NCBI RefSeq assembly: GCF_024611995.1
Contig: NZ_CP102509.1
Location: 1,116,001-1,180,000 of the forward strand
DNA from: Streptomyces sp. NBC_00162
GTDB lineage: Bacteria; Actinomycetota; Actinomycetes; Streptomycetales; Streptomycetaceae
Direction of reading: 5' to 3'
Length of the DNA stretch: 64,000 nt
Below the pieces are notes generated by a model that did no database searches, was not told the origin of the DNA, and was given only the letters and a program-made list of their open reading frames with translations. The position numbers were made by a program, and so were the translations under genes. Shown here in pieces: positions 10,435 to 19,824 of this stretch; position 1 is the stretch's first letter; every line of letters begins with the position of its first letter.

Positions 10435-10447
10435 GGGTTCTCCTTCG

Positions 10448-12804
10448 CTAGGGGTGGTGATCCGTGGCGTGTACTGCTGCCGCCACCATGAGCTGGCCCA
10501 GCGACAGCCCGCCGTCGTTCGGCGGGACGCGGGTGTGACGCAGGACGGTGAACCCCTGCTCGCGCAGGATGCTGGCGCAGGCCGTGGAGAGCAGGGTGTT
10601 GGCGAAGACCCCGCCGGTCAGGGCGACGGTGTCCAGGGCGTGCCGCTCGCGGGCCAGAACGCAGAGCGCGCCCACGAGGCCGGCCACCGAGGCGTGGAAG
10701 CGGGCGGCGATCCTGGCCGGATCCGTGCCCGCGCGTACGTCGGCCACCACGGCGGCCAGCACGGGCGCCGGATCGGCGGTCACGGGACCCTCGGCGCCGT
10801 CCGGTGGCGGACGCAGGGCGAAGGCGTACCCGGGTCCGGCTCCGGGTCCACCGGCGGCGAGCGCCGCGGACTCCAGCTCGATCGCGGCCTGCGCCTCGTA
10901 CCCGGAGCGGTGGCAGACGCCCGCGAGGGAGGACACGGCGTCGAAGAGCCGGCCCATGCTGGAGGTCGGGGCGCAGTTCAGGTTCCGCTCCAACTGGCCG
11001 CGCAGTACCCGTAGTTCGTCGGGCGGACAGGCGGCGACACAGGGCAGGTCCGCGGTCCATTCGATGCCCGCGGCCCGCAGCTGGGACAGGGCCATGCGGT
11101 ACGGGCGGTGCACGGCCGCGTCGCCGCCCGGCAGCGGGACGTAGGCGAGGTGGGCGAAGCGCGTGTACCCGGCGTAGTCCGCCAGGAGGAACTCGCCGCC
11201 CCACACGGCGCCGTCGTCGCCGTAGCCGGTGCCGTCGAAGGCGACGCCGATCACCTTCCGGCCGCCGTCCAGGCCGTGTTCGGCCATCGCGGAGGCGATG
11301 TGGGCGTGGTGGTGCTGTACGCGGACCAGCGGTCGCCCGGCGGCGACGCGCCGCGCCCGTTGGCCGGACCGGTAGCCGGGGTGGAGATCGGCGGCGAGCA
11401 GGGCGGGGGTGACGCCGGTGACGGACTCCAGCTGCCGCTCGGCGCGTTCGTAGGCGTACTGGGTGGCGAGGTCGTCCATGTCGCCGATGTGTGCGGACAG
11501 CCAGGCCCGGCGTCCTTCGCCGAGGCAGAACGTGTTCTTCAGGTCTCCCCCGGCGGCGAGGATCGGGGGGACCGGCAGCGGGAGGGTGACGGGCAGCGGG
11601 GCGTAGCCGCGGGAGCGTCGTACGGTCAGCGGCTCGCCGTCGCAGACGCGCACCACCGAGTCGTCGCAGGGCACGTGGATCGGGCGGTCGTGGGTGAGCC
11701 AGGCGTCGGCCAGGCCGGCGAGCCGGTCCAGGGCCTCGGCGTCGTCGGTGACGATGGGCTCTCCGGAGAGGTTTCCGCTGGTCATGACGAGCAGCCGGGG
11801 ACCAGGCGGGTCGCCGGGCAGGCCGAGCAGCAGGTGGTGCACGGGCGTGTACGGGAGCATCGCGCCGAGGTCGGGAGAGCGCGGGGCCACCCCTCCGCGA
11901 CTCCCCCGCCGACGCCGGCACCGGGCGCGTCGGCGCGGCGGCGCAGCAGCACGATCGGCCGGACCGCCCCGGTGAGCAGGGCGTGCTCCTCGGGGCCGAT
12001 GTGGACGAGGTGCTCGAGGTCGGCGGGGTCGCGGGCCATCAGGGCGAACGGTTTGTCCCCGCGGGCCTTGCGGCGGCGCAGTTCGGCCACGGCTCCGGGG
12101 TGGGCGGCGTCGCAGGCGAGGTGGTAGCCGCCGATCCCCTTGACGGCGAGGATCGCCCCGGCGGTGAGCAGCCGACGGGCCTCGGCGGCCGGGTCCACGC
12201 CGGTGACCTCGTGGGGAGGGTGTCCGGCGAGGAGTCGCAGCCGGGGTCCGCAGGCGGGGCAGGCGACGGGCTGTGCGTGGAAGCGGCGGTCGGCGGGGTC
12301 GGCGTACTCGCGGGTGCAGTCGGGGCACATCGGGAAGCCGGCCATGGTGGTGTGGGCGCGGTCGTACGGCAGCCCGGTGACGATGGTGAAGCGCGGTCCG
12401 CAGTGCGTGCAGGTGATGAAGGGGTGGCGGTGGCGGCGGTCGGCCGGGTCCGCCAGTTCGGCGAGACAGTCCGCGCAGGTGGCCACGTCCGGTGGGACCA
12501 GCGTGCGGGCGGGGCCGCCGGCCCGGGAGGCGACGATGGTGAATCCGGCGCCGCCCGCGACGGGCACCTCGCAGTGGTCGACCGCGTCCACCACCGCCAG
12601 CGGGGGCGCGTCCGCCGCGAGCCGGTCGCAGAACTCGGTGACGGCGGCCGGTGCGCCCTCGATCTCCGCGACCACGCCCTCGGGGGTGTTCGTGACGTGC
12701 CCGGCGAGGCCGAGGCCGGTGGCGCGGGTGTACACGTAGGGCCGGAAGCCGACGCCCTGCACCACGCCCCGGACGATGATCCGTCGGCGCTCGACGGCCT
12801 CCAT
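10448..12804 (-). CDS. hypF: Carbamoyltransferase HypF (frameshifted as assembled)
   Basis: HypF converts carbamoyl phosphate and ATP to carbamoyl-adenylate and hands the carbamoyl group to HypE. The order seen is an acylphosphatase domain ([17 protein letters not shown], about 9-25), zinc fingers (CADC, CTHC, CPDC, CPAC), a YrdC-like domain, then a Kae1-like domain with [12 protein letters not shown]. The frame breaks at the CCCC run 11890-11893 inside the YrdC region; one added base gives about 785 aa, the normal size. The start overlaps the hypB stop (ATGA). Function is otherwise fully supported. Confidence 0.93.
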
Positions 12805-13547
12805 CAGTGCGTCTGCACCACTGCGTGCGGCGTCCCGTGGTCGTGCGCGTGACCGTGGGGCTGCCGCGCCATGACCGGCGTGTGCGCCCCGGTGCCCGCG
12901 CCGACCGCCAGCGCCCGGTCGAGCAGCAGGCCCGCGCCCTCTCCCGCGCGGGCGGACGTCAGTGCCACCTCCACGCCGGGGTTGACCCGCTGGACGTTCG
13001 CGCGGAAGGCGGCCTCGTCGAACTCGACGGCCTCCGCGATGTCCGTCTTGGTCACCACGACCAGCTGCGCCAGTCCGAAGGCGGTCGGGTACTTCAGCGG
13101 CTTGTCCTCGCCCTCGGTGACCGAGGCGAGGACCACCCGCAGGGTTTCCCCGAGGTCGTAGGAGGCCGGGCAGACCAGGTTGCCCACGTTCTCCACGAAC
13201 AGGAGCCGGGTGTCCTCGGGCAGCCATCCGTCCAGGTGCCGGCTCAGCATCCCGGCCTCCAGGTGGCAGAGCCCGTCGGTGAGCACCTGCTTGACGGGAA
13301 CTCCGGAACGGGACAGCCGCCGCGCGTCGTTCTCGGTGGCGAGGTCGGCGGTCAGGGCGGCCACCGGCACGCCCCGCTCCCGGGCGAGGAGCAGTTCGCG
13401 CTCCAGCAGTGCCGTCTTCCCGCTGCCCGGGCTGGAGAGCAGGTTGACGACCACGGTTCCCCGTGCGGTGAGTTCGGCGCGCAGGGTGTGCGCCGCCTCG
13501 TCGTTCTTGGCGAGTACCGCCTGCCGTAGATCGACCACTCGGCACAT
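12804..13547 (-). CDS. hypB: Hydrogenase nickel-incorporation GTPase HypB
   Basis: A 247-aa SIMIBI GTPase that delivers nickel with HypA. The P-loop SSPGSGKT is at residues 38-45, with switch/Walker motifs [10 protein letters not shown] and [10 protein letters not shown], and NKxD-like TKTDI. A short His-rich tail ([11 protein letters not shown]) at the C-terminus could store nickel. No N-terminal CXXCGC motif is present, so the high-affinity N-terminal nickel site of E. coli HypB is absent. Overlaps hypF by 1 bp. Confidence 0.95.
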   Translation of the reverse strand: MCRVVDLRQAVLAKNDEAAHTLRAELTARGTVVVNLLSSPGSGKTALLERELLLARERGVPVAALTADLATENDARRLSRSGVPVKQVLTDGLCHLEAGMLSRHLDGWLPEDTRLLFVENVGNLVCPASYDLGETLRVVLASVTEGEDKPLKYPTAFGLAQLVVVTKTDIAEAVEFDEAAFRANVQRVNPGVEVALTSARAGEGAGLLLDRALAVGAGTGAHTPVMARQPHGHAHDHGTPHAVVQTH

Positions 13548-13550
13548 GGT

Positions 13551-13955
13551 TCAGGCCTCCTCGGAGATCGGTTCGCGGGTACGGGCGGCGGCGCAGGGGG
13601 CGGGTCCGTCCTCCCAGTCCACGCTGAGGATCCGGAGCTCGCGGCCCGCGATCAGCTCGACGTCGGTGGCCCGCGAGCAGCCGGGGCAGCACAGGTCGGG
13701 GGGCATGCCGGTCGGCCATGCGTGGTCGCAGGCACCGCACCGGGCGCGGGCCGCCACCGTCTCGGTGACGAGGCCGGCGCCTTCCAGTACGGTTCCGGCG
13801 CAGGCCAGTTCGAAGCAGAAGGCCAGGGCGTCGGGAACCACTCCCGCCAGCTCTCCGACCTGGAGCCGGACGGCCGTCACGGCGCTCGCTCCGGCGGCTT
13901 CGGCCGCTTCCTCCACCTGGCCGACGACGGCCATGGCGATTGACATCTCGTGCAT
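13551..13955 (-). CDS. hypA: Hydrogenase nickel chaperone HypA
   Basis: A 134-aa nickel metallochaperone. The MHEMSIAMAV N-terminus supplies the Ni-binding amino group and His2. The zinc site is Cys73/Cys76 (CGAC) and Cys90/Cys93 (CPGC). It partners with HypB, which begins 3 bp after the hypA stop. The C-terminus (REPISEEA) is slightly longer than in E. coli HypA (116 aa). Confidence 0.95.
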   Translation of the reverse strand: MHEMSIAMAVVGQVEEAAEAAGASAVTAVRLQVGELAGVVPDALAFCFELACAGTVLEGAGLVTETVAARARCGACDHAWPTGMPPDLCCPGCSRATDVELIAGRELRILSVDWEDGPAPCAAARTREPISEEA

Positions 13956-14068
13956 CGGACTCCGTCCTGCCGGGGCTCATTACACCGGCAGGACGGAGGC
14001 GGGGCGGGCGGGCACGCCGACGCGCGGCACGCCCCGTACGCCATTCGGGCGCCGGGGCGGGCGCTGTC

Positions 14069-14173
14069 CTACATCTTGGTCATCCGCAGGTAGCGCCTGA
14101 TGTCGGGGAGGAACTGCTTCAGTACGACGACCAGTGCGACGGTGGCGGCCCCGCAGATGACGGCCTTCTTCAT
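14069..14173 (-). CDS. DUF6893-like 34-aa small protein
   Basis: A 34-residue peptide: MKKAVICGAATVALVVVLKQ, then FLPDIRRYLRMTKM. One predicted membrane helix is followed by a basic tail. It overlaps the maturation-protease stop by 4 bp, so translation is coupled. Single-helix proteins of this type (DUF6893) occur in Streptomyces; the position inside the hydrogenase operon suggests a membrane-anchoring or assembly role, which is inference. Confidence 0.75.
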   Translation of the reverse strand: MKKAVICGAATVALVVVLKQFLPDIRRYLRMTKM

Positions 14174-14688
14174 GGGGTTCTCCTCAGTGCTCGGGGAGGC
14201 GTGGCGGTCTCGTCCCGGAGCAGGTCCAGCACCATGCGGACGGCCCCCGGCACGGCCGCGGCCACGGGTGGGCTCAGGCCGATGCCCTCCTCGACGGAGG
14301 CCGGTTCGCAGCCGATGACCAGCGTCCGCCGGGGTGGGGTGGTGCCGGTGCCGGCGCACAGGGTGTCCAGGAGGGCGAGGACCGCGTCGGGGGACATGTG
14401 GTGGCCGTCGAGTACGGCGCCGCCCTGCGGGGCCGCGCCGGGGCCGTCGGCCTCGATGAGGTACAGCGTGCCGGGGGCGCCGCCGCGTGCGGTGGCGTCG
14501 ACCAGGACGAGGGTGTCGTAACCGTCGAGGAGCTGGTAGGCGAGGTGGACTCCGCGCACGCCGAAGTCGAGGACCTCGACGCCGTCCGGGAGCGGGTGTG
14601 CGGACAGGGCGCGCACGGCCTCGACGCCGAAGCCGTCGTCGCCGAGGAAGACGTTGCCGATGCCGGCGACCAGTGTTCCGCCGCTCAC
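14170..14688 (-). CDS. [NiFe]-hydrogenase maturation endopeptidase
   Basis: A 172-aa HybD/HupD-family protease that trims the C-terminus of the large subunit after nickel insertion. The N-terminal GIGNVFLGDDGFG carries the first metal-site acid; LVLVDATARGG and GHHMSPDAVL match the Asp and His ligands. The GTG start (14686-14688) overlaps the stop of the preceding gene once the frameshift there is corrected. The expected substrate is the large subunit encoded at 17971-19755, cut after its DPCxxCxxH motif. Confidence 0.93.
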   Translation of the reverse strand: MSGGTLVAGIGNVFLGDDGFGVEAVRALSAHPLPDGVEVLDFGVRGVHLAYQLLDGYDTLVLVDATARGGAPGTLYLIEADGPGAAPQGGAVLDGHHMSPDAVLALLDTLCAGTGTTPPRRTLVIGCEPASVEEGIGLSPPVAAAVPGAVRMVLDLLRDETATPPRALRRTP

Positions 14689-16102
14689 GCGTCCTCCAGG
14701 GGGTGACCTCGTCGGGCTGGAAGTAGAGGAAGCGGCCCTGCTCCCGTCGGATGTCGGCGCCCGGGTCGTCCTCGACGGTCACCGCGAGGTGGACTCCCCC
14801 GTCGACGTCGTGCAGGACCGCCTCGACCCGGGCGGCCATGCCCTGGAGGAACAGGTCCTGGGCGTCGGCGCGGCGCAGGCCCGGCCGGAGAAGGACCCGG
14901 CTGCCCACGCCCACCGGGGCGCCGTCGATCAGGATCCGGTCGCGTGCCGGGTCGGCGGTGTCCTCCCGGGCCGGGTCCCACCAGGGGGTATCGGACCTGA
15001 ACACCGCTTCCTCATCGGGGAGTTCGGCAAGTTCCGGAGGTGCTCCGCCGGGGTCGGTGATCTCGCGCAGGGCGCGCACCGCCCCGTGCAGCCGCTCCAG
15101 CACCTCGGGCGGCATGGAGTCGGCGAGGTCGATCACGGCGGCGGCCCGGGCGTCCGTACCGCGCGCCTCGCGCTTCTCCTGGTCGGTGAGGGCGGCGGTG
15201 CGCAGGGCGAGGATCTCGTCGATCTCGGTGGCGTCGTACATCGCGCCGGCGCTTTCGGGGGCGATGGCCGGGTGGTCCTCCAGGATGATCGGGGAGGACA
15301 GGACCACGTCGGCGCGGCCTGGTTCGCCCGCGAGTACGGGCCAGGTGTGGCGGTTGACGCAGGAGGCGACGGCTTCCTTGGCCCACTCGGGCGGGTCGGT
15401 CATGGAGAGGAAGGAGCCGGCGTCGAGGCCCAGCAGGAGGTGGGCGGCGACCAGCGACCGGGGCAGGGCCGCGTCGCGGTCGGCGGCCCGGTCCGGCGGG
15501 GTCCACGGACTGGTGTTCTCCACCACCGCGGTGAGCTTGAACACCCGGTAGGCGCCTTCGAGTTCGGTCGCGCGCAGGCGTACGACGCCCTCGATCTCCT
15601 CGGTACGCCGCACCAGGCGGCCGACACGGCCGCCGTCGGCGTCGAGGACGGGCTCGGTGTCCTCGCGGGCGGGGCGGCGGAAGGGAAGGGCGACGCCCTC
15701 CCCCGCCAGTTCGGCCACGTCGACGGACAGCTCGACCCGCTCCTCGGCCCCCTCGTCCCAGGGGACGAGGACCCGGTCCGTCAGGTGCAGTTCGGCCACG
15801 TCCGCGAAGGTGCCGTCCGCCAGGGCCTGTTGGACCGTGCGGCGCTGTGCGTGCAGGAAGCGCAACTCGACGTCGAGGCGCGCCGCGCCCTTGGGTTCCA
15901 TCAGGATCTCGGTCTGCTGGTGCGCGTGCTCTTCGTGCGCCGGGCCCCACGCGGGCGGGACCAGTACCCCGAACTGCCAGCGCAGCCGGTTCTTGGCCGC
16001 CGAAGCCCGGTACGGGTAGAGCACGTAGCCCTCGAAGAGGACGGCGTCGGCCACCTGCCGGGCGGTGGCGAAGCGGGAGTCCGTCGCGGCCGTGGTGGTC
16101 AT
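14685..16102 (-). CDS. Hydrogenase-locus protein of unknown function (frameshifted as assembled)
   Basis: About 472 aa, no named family recognised. It begins MTTTAATDSRFATARQVADA, then LFEGYVLYPYRASAAKNRLR; the middle is mixed alpha/beta and the end resembles a small beta-barrel (GSRVLLRPGLRRADAQDLFL, then HLAVTVEDDPGADI). As assembled, the frame passes its expected stop at the GGGGG run 14699-14703; one added base ends the protein PDEVTPLEDA with a GTGA overlap to the protease gene. Tightly coupled on both sides within the hydrogenase operon, so an accessory or assembly role is likely; the activity is unknown. Confidence 0.75.
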
Positions 16103-16797
16103 GGCGCCGTCCTCTCGGTGGCACGGGGCAGTACGGAGCCGAAGCGGACGGGTGCGGGTGGCGGCTGCGCGGCGGCGGCCGCGTCGAGGAGGGTGCGTAC
16201 GGTGGCCTCCCAGGAGGCGAGGGAGTGCCGCGAGCGGAAGGCGAGCAGCTCCGCCATGGTGTCGCGGGGCAGCCGCAGCCAGCCGCAGCCCGGGAAGTGC
16301 TGCTCGATCATCTCCCGCCACACGGGTACGGGCATGCGGTACGAGGCTTCGCGGTCCCAGGGCACGGGCTCGACGCGGAAACCGCCCGCGCCGGTGAAGG
16401 CGGTGCCGGAGAACAGCATCAGCAGCGGCGCCTCGCCCTCCTCCAGGGCGTGGAAGTAGCGGGTCGCCGCGATGTCCATGTCGTAGGTACAGGGGACGAC
16501 CAGGTCGATCTCGGTCTCGCCGGTGAAGCTGGGCACCATGAGCGCGACCTGGGCGAACTGCACGGGCTGGAGGGTGGTTCCCCAGCGGCTGCGCTCACCG
16601 AACAGGTCGGCCAGGCCGTCGGCCTCGGCGGGGCCGTAGCCGCGCCGGGCCGGTTCGATGCGGATCTGGCAGCGCAGGGCGAGGGCGTGCACCCGGGCGT
16701 CGCCGGCGGCAGTGATCCGCAGCCGGAAGACGAGGGTGGGGCCGGCGGCGTAGGCGTCGGCGCGCACTCCGGTGCAGGTGAAGCCGAAGTCAGTCAT
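16099..16797 (-). CDS. DUF6084 family hydrogenase-associated protein
   Basis: A 232-aa soluble protein, beta-rich by sequence: FGFTCTGVRADAYAAGPTLV, then RLRITAAGDARVHALALRCQ (immunoglobulin-like pattern), then PCTYDMDIAATRYFHALEEG. No catalytic motif or cysteine cluster is evident. It overlaps both neighbours by 4 bp, so it is co-translated. Matches the DUF6084 type found with actinobacterial hydrogenases; function unknown. Confidence 0.75.
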   Translation of the reverse strand: MTDFGFTCTGVRADAYAAGPTLVFRLRITAAGDARVHALALRCQIRIEPARRGYGPAEADGLADLFGERSRWGTTLQPVQFAQVALMVPSFTGETEIDLVVPCTYDMDIAATRYFHALEEGEAPLLMLFSGTAFTGAGGFRVEPVPWDREASYRMPVPVWREMIEQHFPGCGWLRLPRDTMAELLAFRSRHSLASWEATVRTLLDAAAAAQPPPAPVRFGSVLPRATERTAP

Positions 16798-17453
16798 CGC
16801 GGCCGCGCCTCCGCCACATCGGCCGGGACCTTGGCCCGGCGTTCCACCTGGTCGAAGAAGGCGTCGAGGGCAGCGCGGGCCTCGGCGCCGCCGTCGAAGC
16901 CCTGCCACAGCAGCCTCATCCGGCCCACCAGTTCGTAGCAGATGTCGATGGGCACGAGGTGGCAGGTGGTGCGGCCCTCCGTCCGGCGCAGCAGCAGCGC
17001 CTCCACGTCGGGTTCGAGCAGGGCGGCCAGCCGGTGGCCGCCGAGTACGGTCTGCCAGGTCTGCGGGTCGAGTTCGCTCTCGGTGGCTCCGGCCGGGCTC
17101 GGGTAGAGCGCGACCAGGCGGTCGAGGGCGGCGTTGCGGAAGAAGAAGGCGACGCCGACCGGGATCTGGAGCAGTTCCCAGGCTCCCTCGTCGAGCGGGT
17201 GGCCGGGGTCGGTGAGGTAGCGGTCCGGTACGGCGCGGTACCGCCCGGTGGTGGTGCCCGGCCGGTCGAACAGCAGGGCGCAGGCGGTGCAGGCACAGAC
17301 CAGGGCCCGCTTCTCGGGCTCGACGAGGTGGCGGTGGCGGTCTTCGGGCACCACCACCCCGCACAGTTCGCAGGTTTCGGGGCGGGGCGGGCGCGGGCCC
17401 GCGAACCGCCGCAGGCCGCGCGGGGCGCCCGTACGCTCCGGGTGTCGGTTCAC
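16794..17453 (-). CDS. DUF5947 family zinc-ribbon-like protein
   Basis: A 219-aa protein with a GTG start at 17453 overlapping the NifU-like stop. It has two cysteine pairs, CELC (about 28-31) and CACTAC (about 53-58), which could form a zinc ribbon or rubredoxin-like metal site. A helical C-terminal half follows (CHLVPIDICYELVGRMRLLW). The family is DUF5947, found in actinobacterial hydrogenase operons. A role in electron transfer or cofactor assembly is possible, but not shown. Confidence 0.78.
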   Translation of the reverse strand: MNRHPERTGAPRGLRRFAGPRPPRPETCELCGVVVPEDRHRHLVEPEKRALVCACTACALLFDRPGTTTGRYRAVPDRYLTDPGHPLDEGAWELLQIPVGVAFFFRNAALDRLVALYPSPAGATESELDPQTWQTVLGGHRLAALLEPDVEALLLRRTEGRTTCHLVPIDICYELVGRMRLLWQGFDGGAEARAALDAFFDQVERRAKVPADVAEARPR

Positions 17454-17974
17454 GGCACCTGCGCCGGGGTGTGCGGGCGGGTGGAGATCTGGAGCAGGGC
17501 GGGCTGCGGGGCCGCGGCCGGCTCGCTGTCCACCCGGGTCACCTCGGGGGCGAAGGCGGCCAGGGCGTCCTCGACGGCCTGCCCCGCTGACTCGCCGCCG
17601 GCGTGGCAGCCGCAGCCGCTGCCGGCGGCCTCGGGGCGCAGGCGCAGCACTCCGGTGGTCTCGTCGAAGCCGAGCACCTCCACGGGGTCGCCCGCGGCGT
17701 CGAGGGCGCGGGCGATGCGGGTGTGCACGTCCTCGGGGTTCAGGTCGTGCAGGGCCAGCAGGCTCGCGACGAGTTCGTCGTCGAGCAGCGGGCGCAGCGG
17801 CGCCTCGCCGAGCCGCCCGACGATCCGGGCGAGGCCCGCCCCGTAGAAGTCCATGAGGACGCGCACCAGTTCCTCGGCGGCCGCGCACGCCTCGCGGTCG
17901 CCGGTGGCGGCGAGCCGGTCGAGCACCTCCTCGACGCGGCGGCCCGTCTGCCGGGCGTCGACGGCCGGGCTCAT
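17450..17974 (-). CDS. NifU-like domain protein
   Basis: A 174-aa protein with a C-terminal NifU-type domain. Residues about 85-140 give LHDLNPEDVHTRIARALDAA, then GVLRLRPEAAGSGCGCHAGG, then VEDALAAFAPEV, matching the Fe-S scaffold fold. The usual CxxC appears here as CGC-H, i.e. C-x-C, so cluster binding may be altered. The start overlaps the hydrogenase large-subunit stop. Likely supplies or holds Fe-S clusters for HhyS; inferred from context. Confidence 0.8.
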   Translation of the reverse strand: MSPAVDARQTGRRVEEVLDRLAATGDREACAAAEELVRVLMDFYGAGLARIVGRLGEAPLRPLLDDELVASLLALHDLNPEDVHTRIARALDAAGDPVEVLGFDETTGVLRLRPEAAGSGCGCHAGGESAGQAVEDALAAFAPEVTRVDSEPAAAPQPALLQISTRPHTPAQVP

Positions 17975-19755
17975 CCGCCCAGTCCGCTCAGGCCGGTGGG
18001 CACGTGCATGGTCTTCACCGTCTTGCCGCCGCCCACGTACATGTGGACTCCGCAGGGCAGACAGGGGTCGAAGCTGCGTACGGCGCGCATGATGTCGATC
18101 CCCTTGAAGTTCTCCGGGGTGTTCTCCTCGAAGATCGGCGTGTTCTGGACGGCGTCCTCGTAGGGGCCGGGCGTGCCGAAGGTGTCGCGGGTGCTGGCGT
18201 TCCACGGGGTCGGCGGGTAGGGGTGGTAGTTGGCGATCTTTCCGTCGCGGATCACCATGTGGTGCGAGAGCACGCCCCGTACGGCCTCGGTGAAGCCGAC
18301 GCCGATGGACTCGTCCGGCACCTCGAACTTCTCCCAGGTCTGGGTGCGTCCGGCGCGGACCTCGGCCAGGCCCTTCTCGGCGCAGTGCAGGGCGATGGCG
18401 GCGGCGTAGGCCTGGAAGTACGTGCGGGCGCGGTTGCGCTCCAGCGCGTTGCTCCACTTCGGGATCTTCCACTCGAAGCGCGTCTCGGGCTTGGTCATCG
18501 TGCGCGGCAGGTTGATGACCACGCTGTGTCCGGTGGCCTGGACGTAGCCGACGTCGACGAGTCCGGAGAGGGCGGTGGACCAGAGGCGGGCGATGGGGCC
18601 GCCGCCGGTGTCGAGCGCGAGGTGGTCCTTGCCGTCGAACCAGCGGGGCGACATCACCCAGCTGTACTTGTCGTCGAAGTTCCGCTTCTGCGGGGCGGGG
18701 ATGGTGTGCTGGTTCCACGGGTGGCGGGGGTCCACCGGGTTGCCGAGCGGGTCGTGGGTGACGAACTGCTCCTGGCCTGCCCAGTCGTCGTAATACGAGC
18801 TGCCGAGCAGGATGCGGATGCCGAGGTTGATCTCGGTGAGGTCGTTGGTGACCAGTTTGCCGTCGACGACGACGCCCGGGGTCACGAACATCTTGCGACC
18901 CCAGTCGCTCATGTTGGCGTACGTGAAGTCGCAGTACTCGGGGTCGTTGAGCGCGCCCCAGCAGCCGAGCAGCACGCGGCGCCGGCCGACCTCCTCGTAG
19001 CCGGGCAGGGCCTCGTAGAAGAAGTCGAAGAGGTCGTCGTGGAGCGGGACGACGCGCTTCATGAACTCCACGTACCGCATGAGGCGGCTCATGTAGTCGG
19101 TGAAGAGCTGCACGGAGGCGATGGTGCCGACGCCGCCCGGGTAGAGGGTGGAGGGGTGCACGTGGCGGCCCTCCATCAGGCAGAACATCTCGCGGGTGTA
19201 GCGGCTGACCTGGAGGGCCTCGCGGTAGAACTCGCCCTCGATGGGATTGAGGGAGCGCATGATGTCGGCGATGGTCTTGAAGCCGTGGTCACCGGCGTGC
19301 GGGGCCTCGGTGCGCTCGGCGAGCTCGAGGACCCCGGGGTTGGTCTCGCGGACCATCTTCTCGCAGTAGTCGACCCCGACCAGGTTCTCCTGGAAGATGT
19401 TGTGGTCGAACATGTACTCCGCCGACTCGCCCAGGTTGATGATCCACTCGGCGAGATGGGGCGGCTTCACCCCGTAGGCCATGTTCTGCGCGTAGACGGA
19501 GCAGGTGGCGTGGTTGTCACCGCAGATCCCGCAGATGCGGCTGGTGATGAAGTGCGCGTCGCGTGGGTCCTTGCCGCGCATGAAGACGCTGTATCCGCGG
19601 AAGACCGACGAGGTGCTGTAGCACTCCGCGACCCGCTTCTGCTTGAAGTCGATCTTCGTGTGGATGCCGAGGCTGCCCACGATCCGGGTGATCGGATCCC
19701 AGGCCATCTCCACCAGGCCGCTGCCGTCGCCGGACGCCTTCGTCTTCGGTGCCAT
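17971..19755 (-). CDS. hhyL: [NiFe]-hydrogenase large subunit, high-affinity actinobacterial type
   Basis: A 594-aa catalytic subunit that binds the Ni-Fe(CN)2CO site and oxidises H2. The L1 motif RICGICGDNHATC is at about 73-85 (Cys75, Cys78) and the L2 motif DPCLPCGVH at 563-571 (Cys565, Cys568). A 23-residue C-terminal peptide follows His571 and is the expected protease product. Overall sequence (FITSRICGICGDNHATCSVY, YHPYPPTPWNASTRD) is of the group 1h (formerly group 5) class used by Streptomyces to scavenge atmospheric H2. Lies 69 bp after hhyS. Confidence 0.95.
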   Translation of the reverse strand: MAPKTKASGDGSGLVEMAWDPITRIVGSLGIHTKIDFKQKRVAECYSTSSVFRGYSVFMRGKDPRDAHFITSRICGICGDNHATCSVYAQNMAYGVKPPHLAEWIINLGESAEYMFDHNIFQENLVGVDYCEKMVRETNPGVLELAERTEAPHAGDHGFKTIADIMRSLNPIEGEFYREALQVSRYTREMFCLMEGRHVHPSTLYPGGVGTIASVQLFTDYMSRLMRYVEFMKRVVPLHDDLFDFFYEALPGYEEVGRRRVLLGCWGALNDPEYCDFTYANMSDWGRKMFVTPGVVVDGKLVTNDLTEINLGIRILLGSSYYDDWAGQEQFVTHDPLGNPVDPRHPWNQHTIPAPQKRNFDDKYSWVMSPRWFDGKDHLALDTGGGPIARLWSTALSGLVDVGYVQATGHSVVINLPRTMTKPETRFEWKIPKWSNALERNRARTYFQAYAAAIALHCAEKGLAEVRAGRTQTWEKFEVPDESIGVGFTEAVRGVLSHHMVIRDGKIANYHPYPPTPWNASTRDTFGTPGPYEDAVQNTPIFEENTPENFKGIDIMRAVRSFDPCLPCGVHMYVGGGKTVKTMHVPTGLSGLGG

Positions 19756-19824
19756 CGTGTCTGCCGTGACCCTTCTTGCTGCTCTGCTGCGAGGAGTTCG
19801 TGAGCGGGGTGAGGACGTCGGGGC

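Noticed and set aside
14069..16321. A single 750-aa protein read through the maturation-protease gene
   Set aside because: After PDEVTP the frame becomes Arg/Pro-rich and runs antiphase over the whole protease gene. Adding one G at 14699-14703 gives a stop with a GTGA overlap, as elsewhere in the operon.
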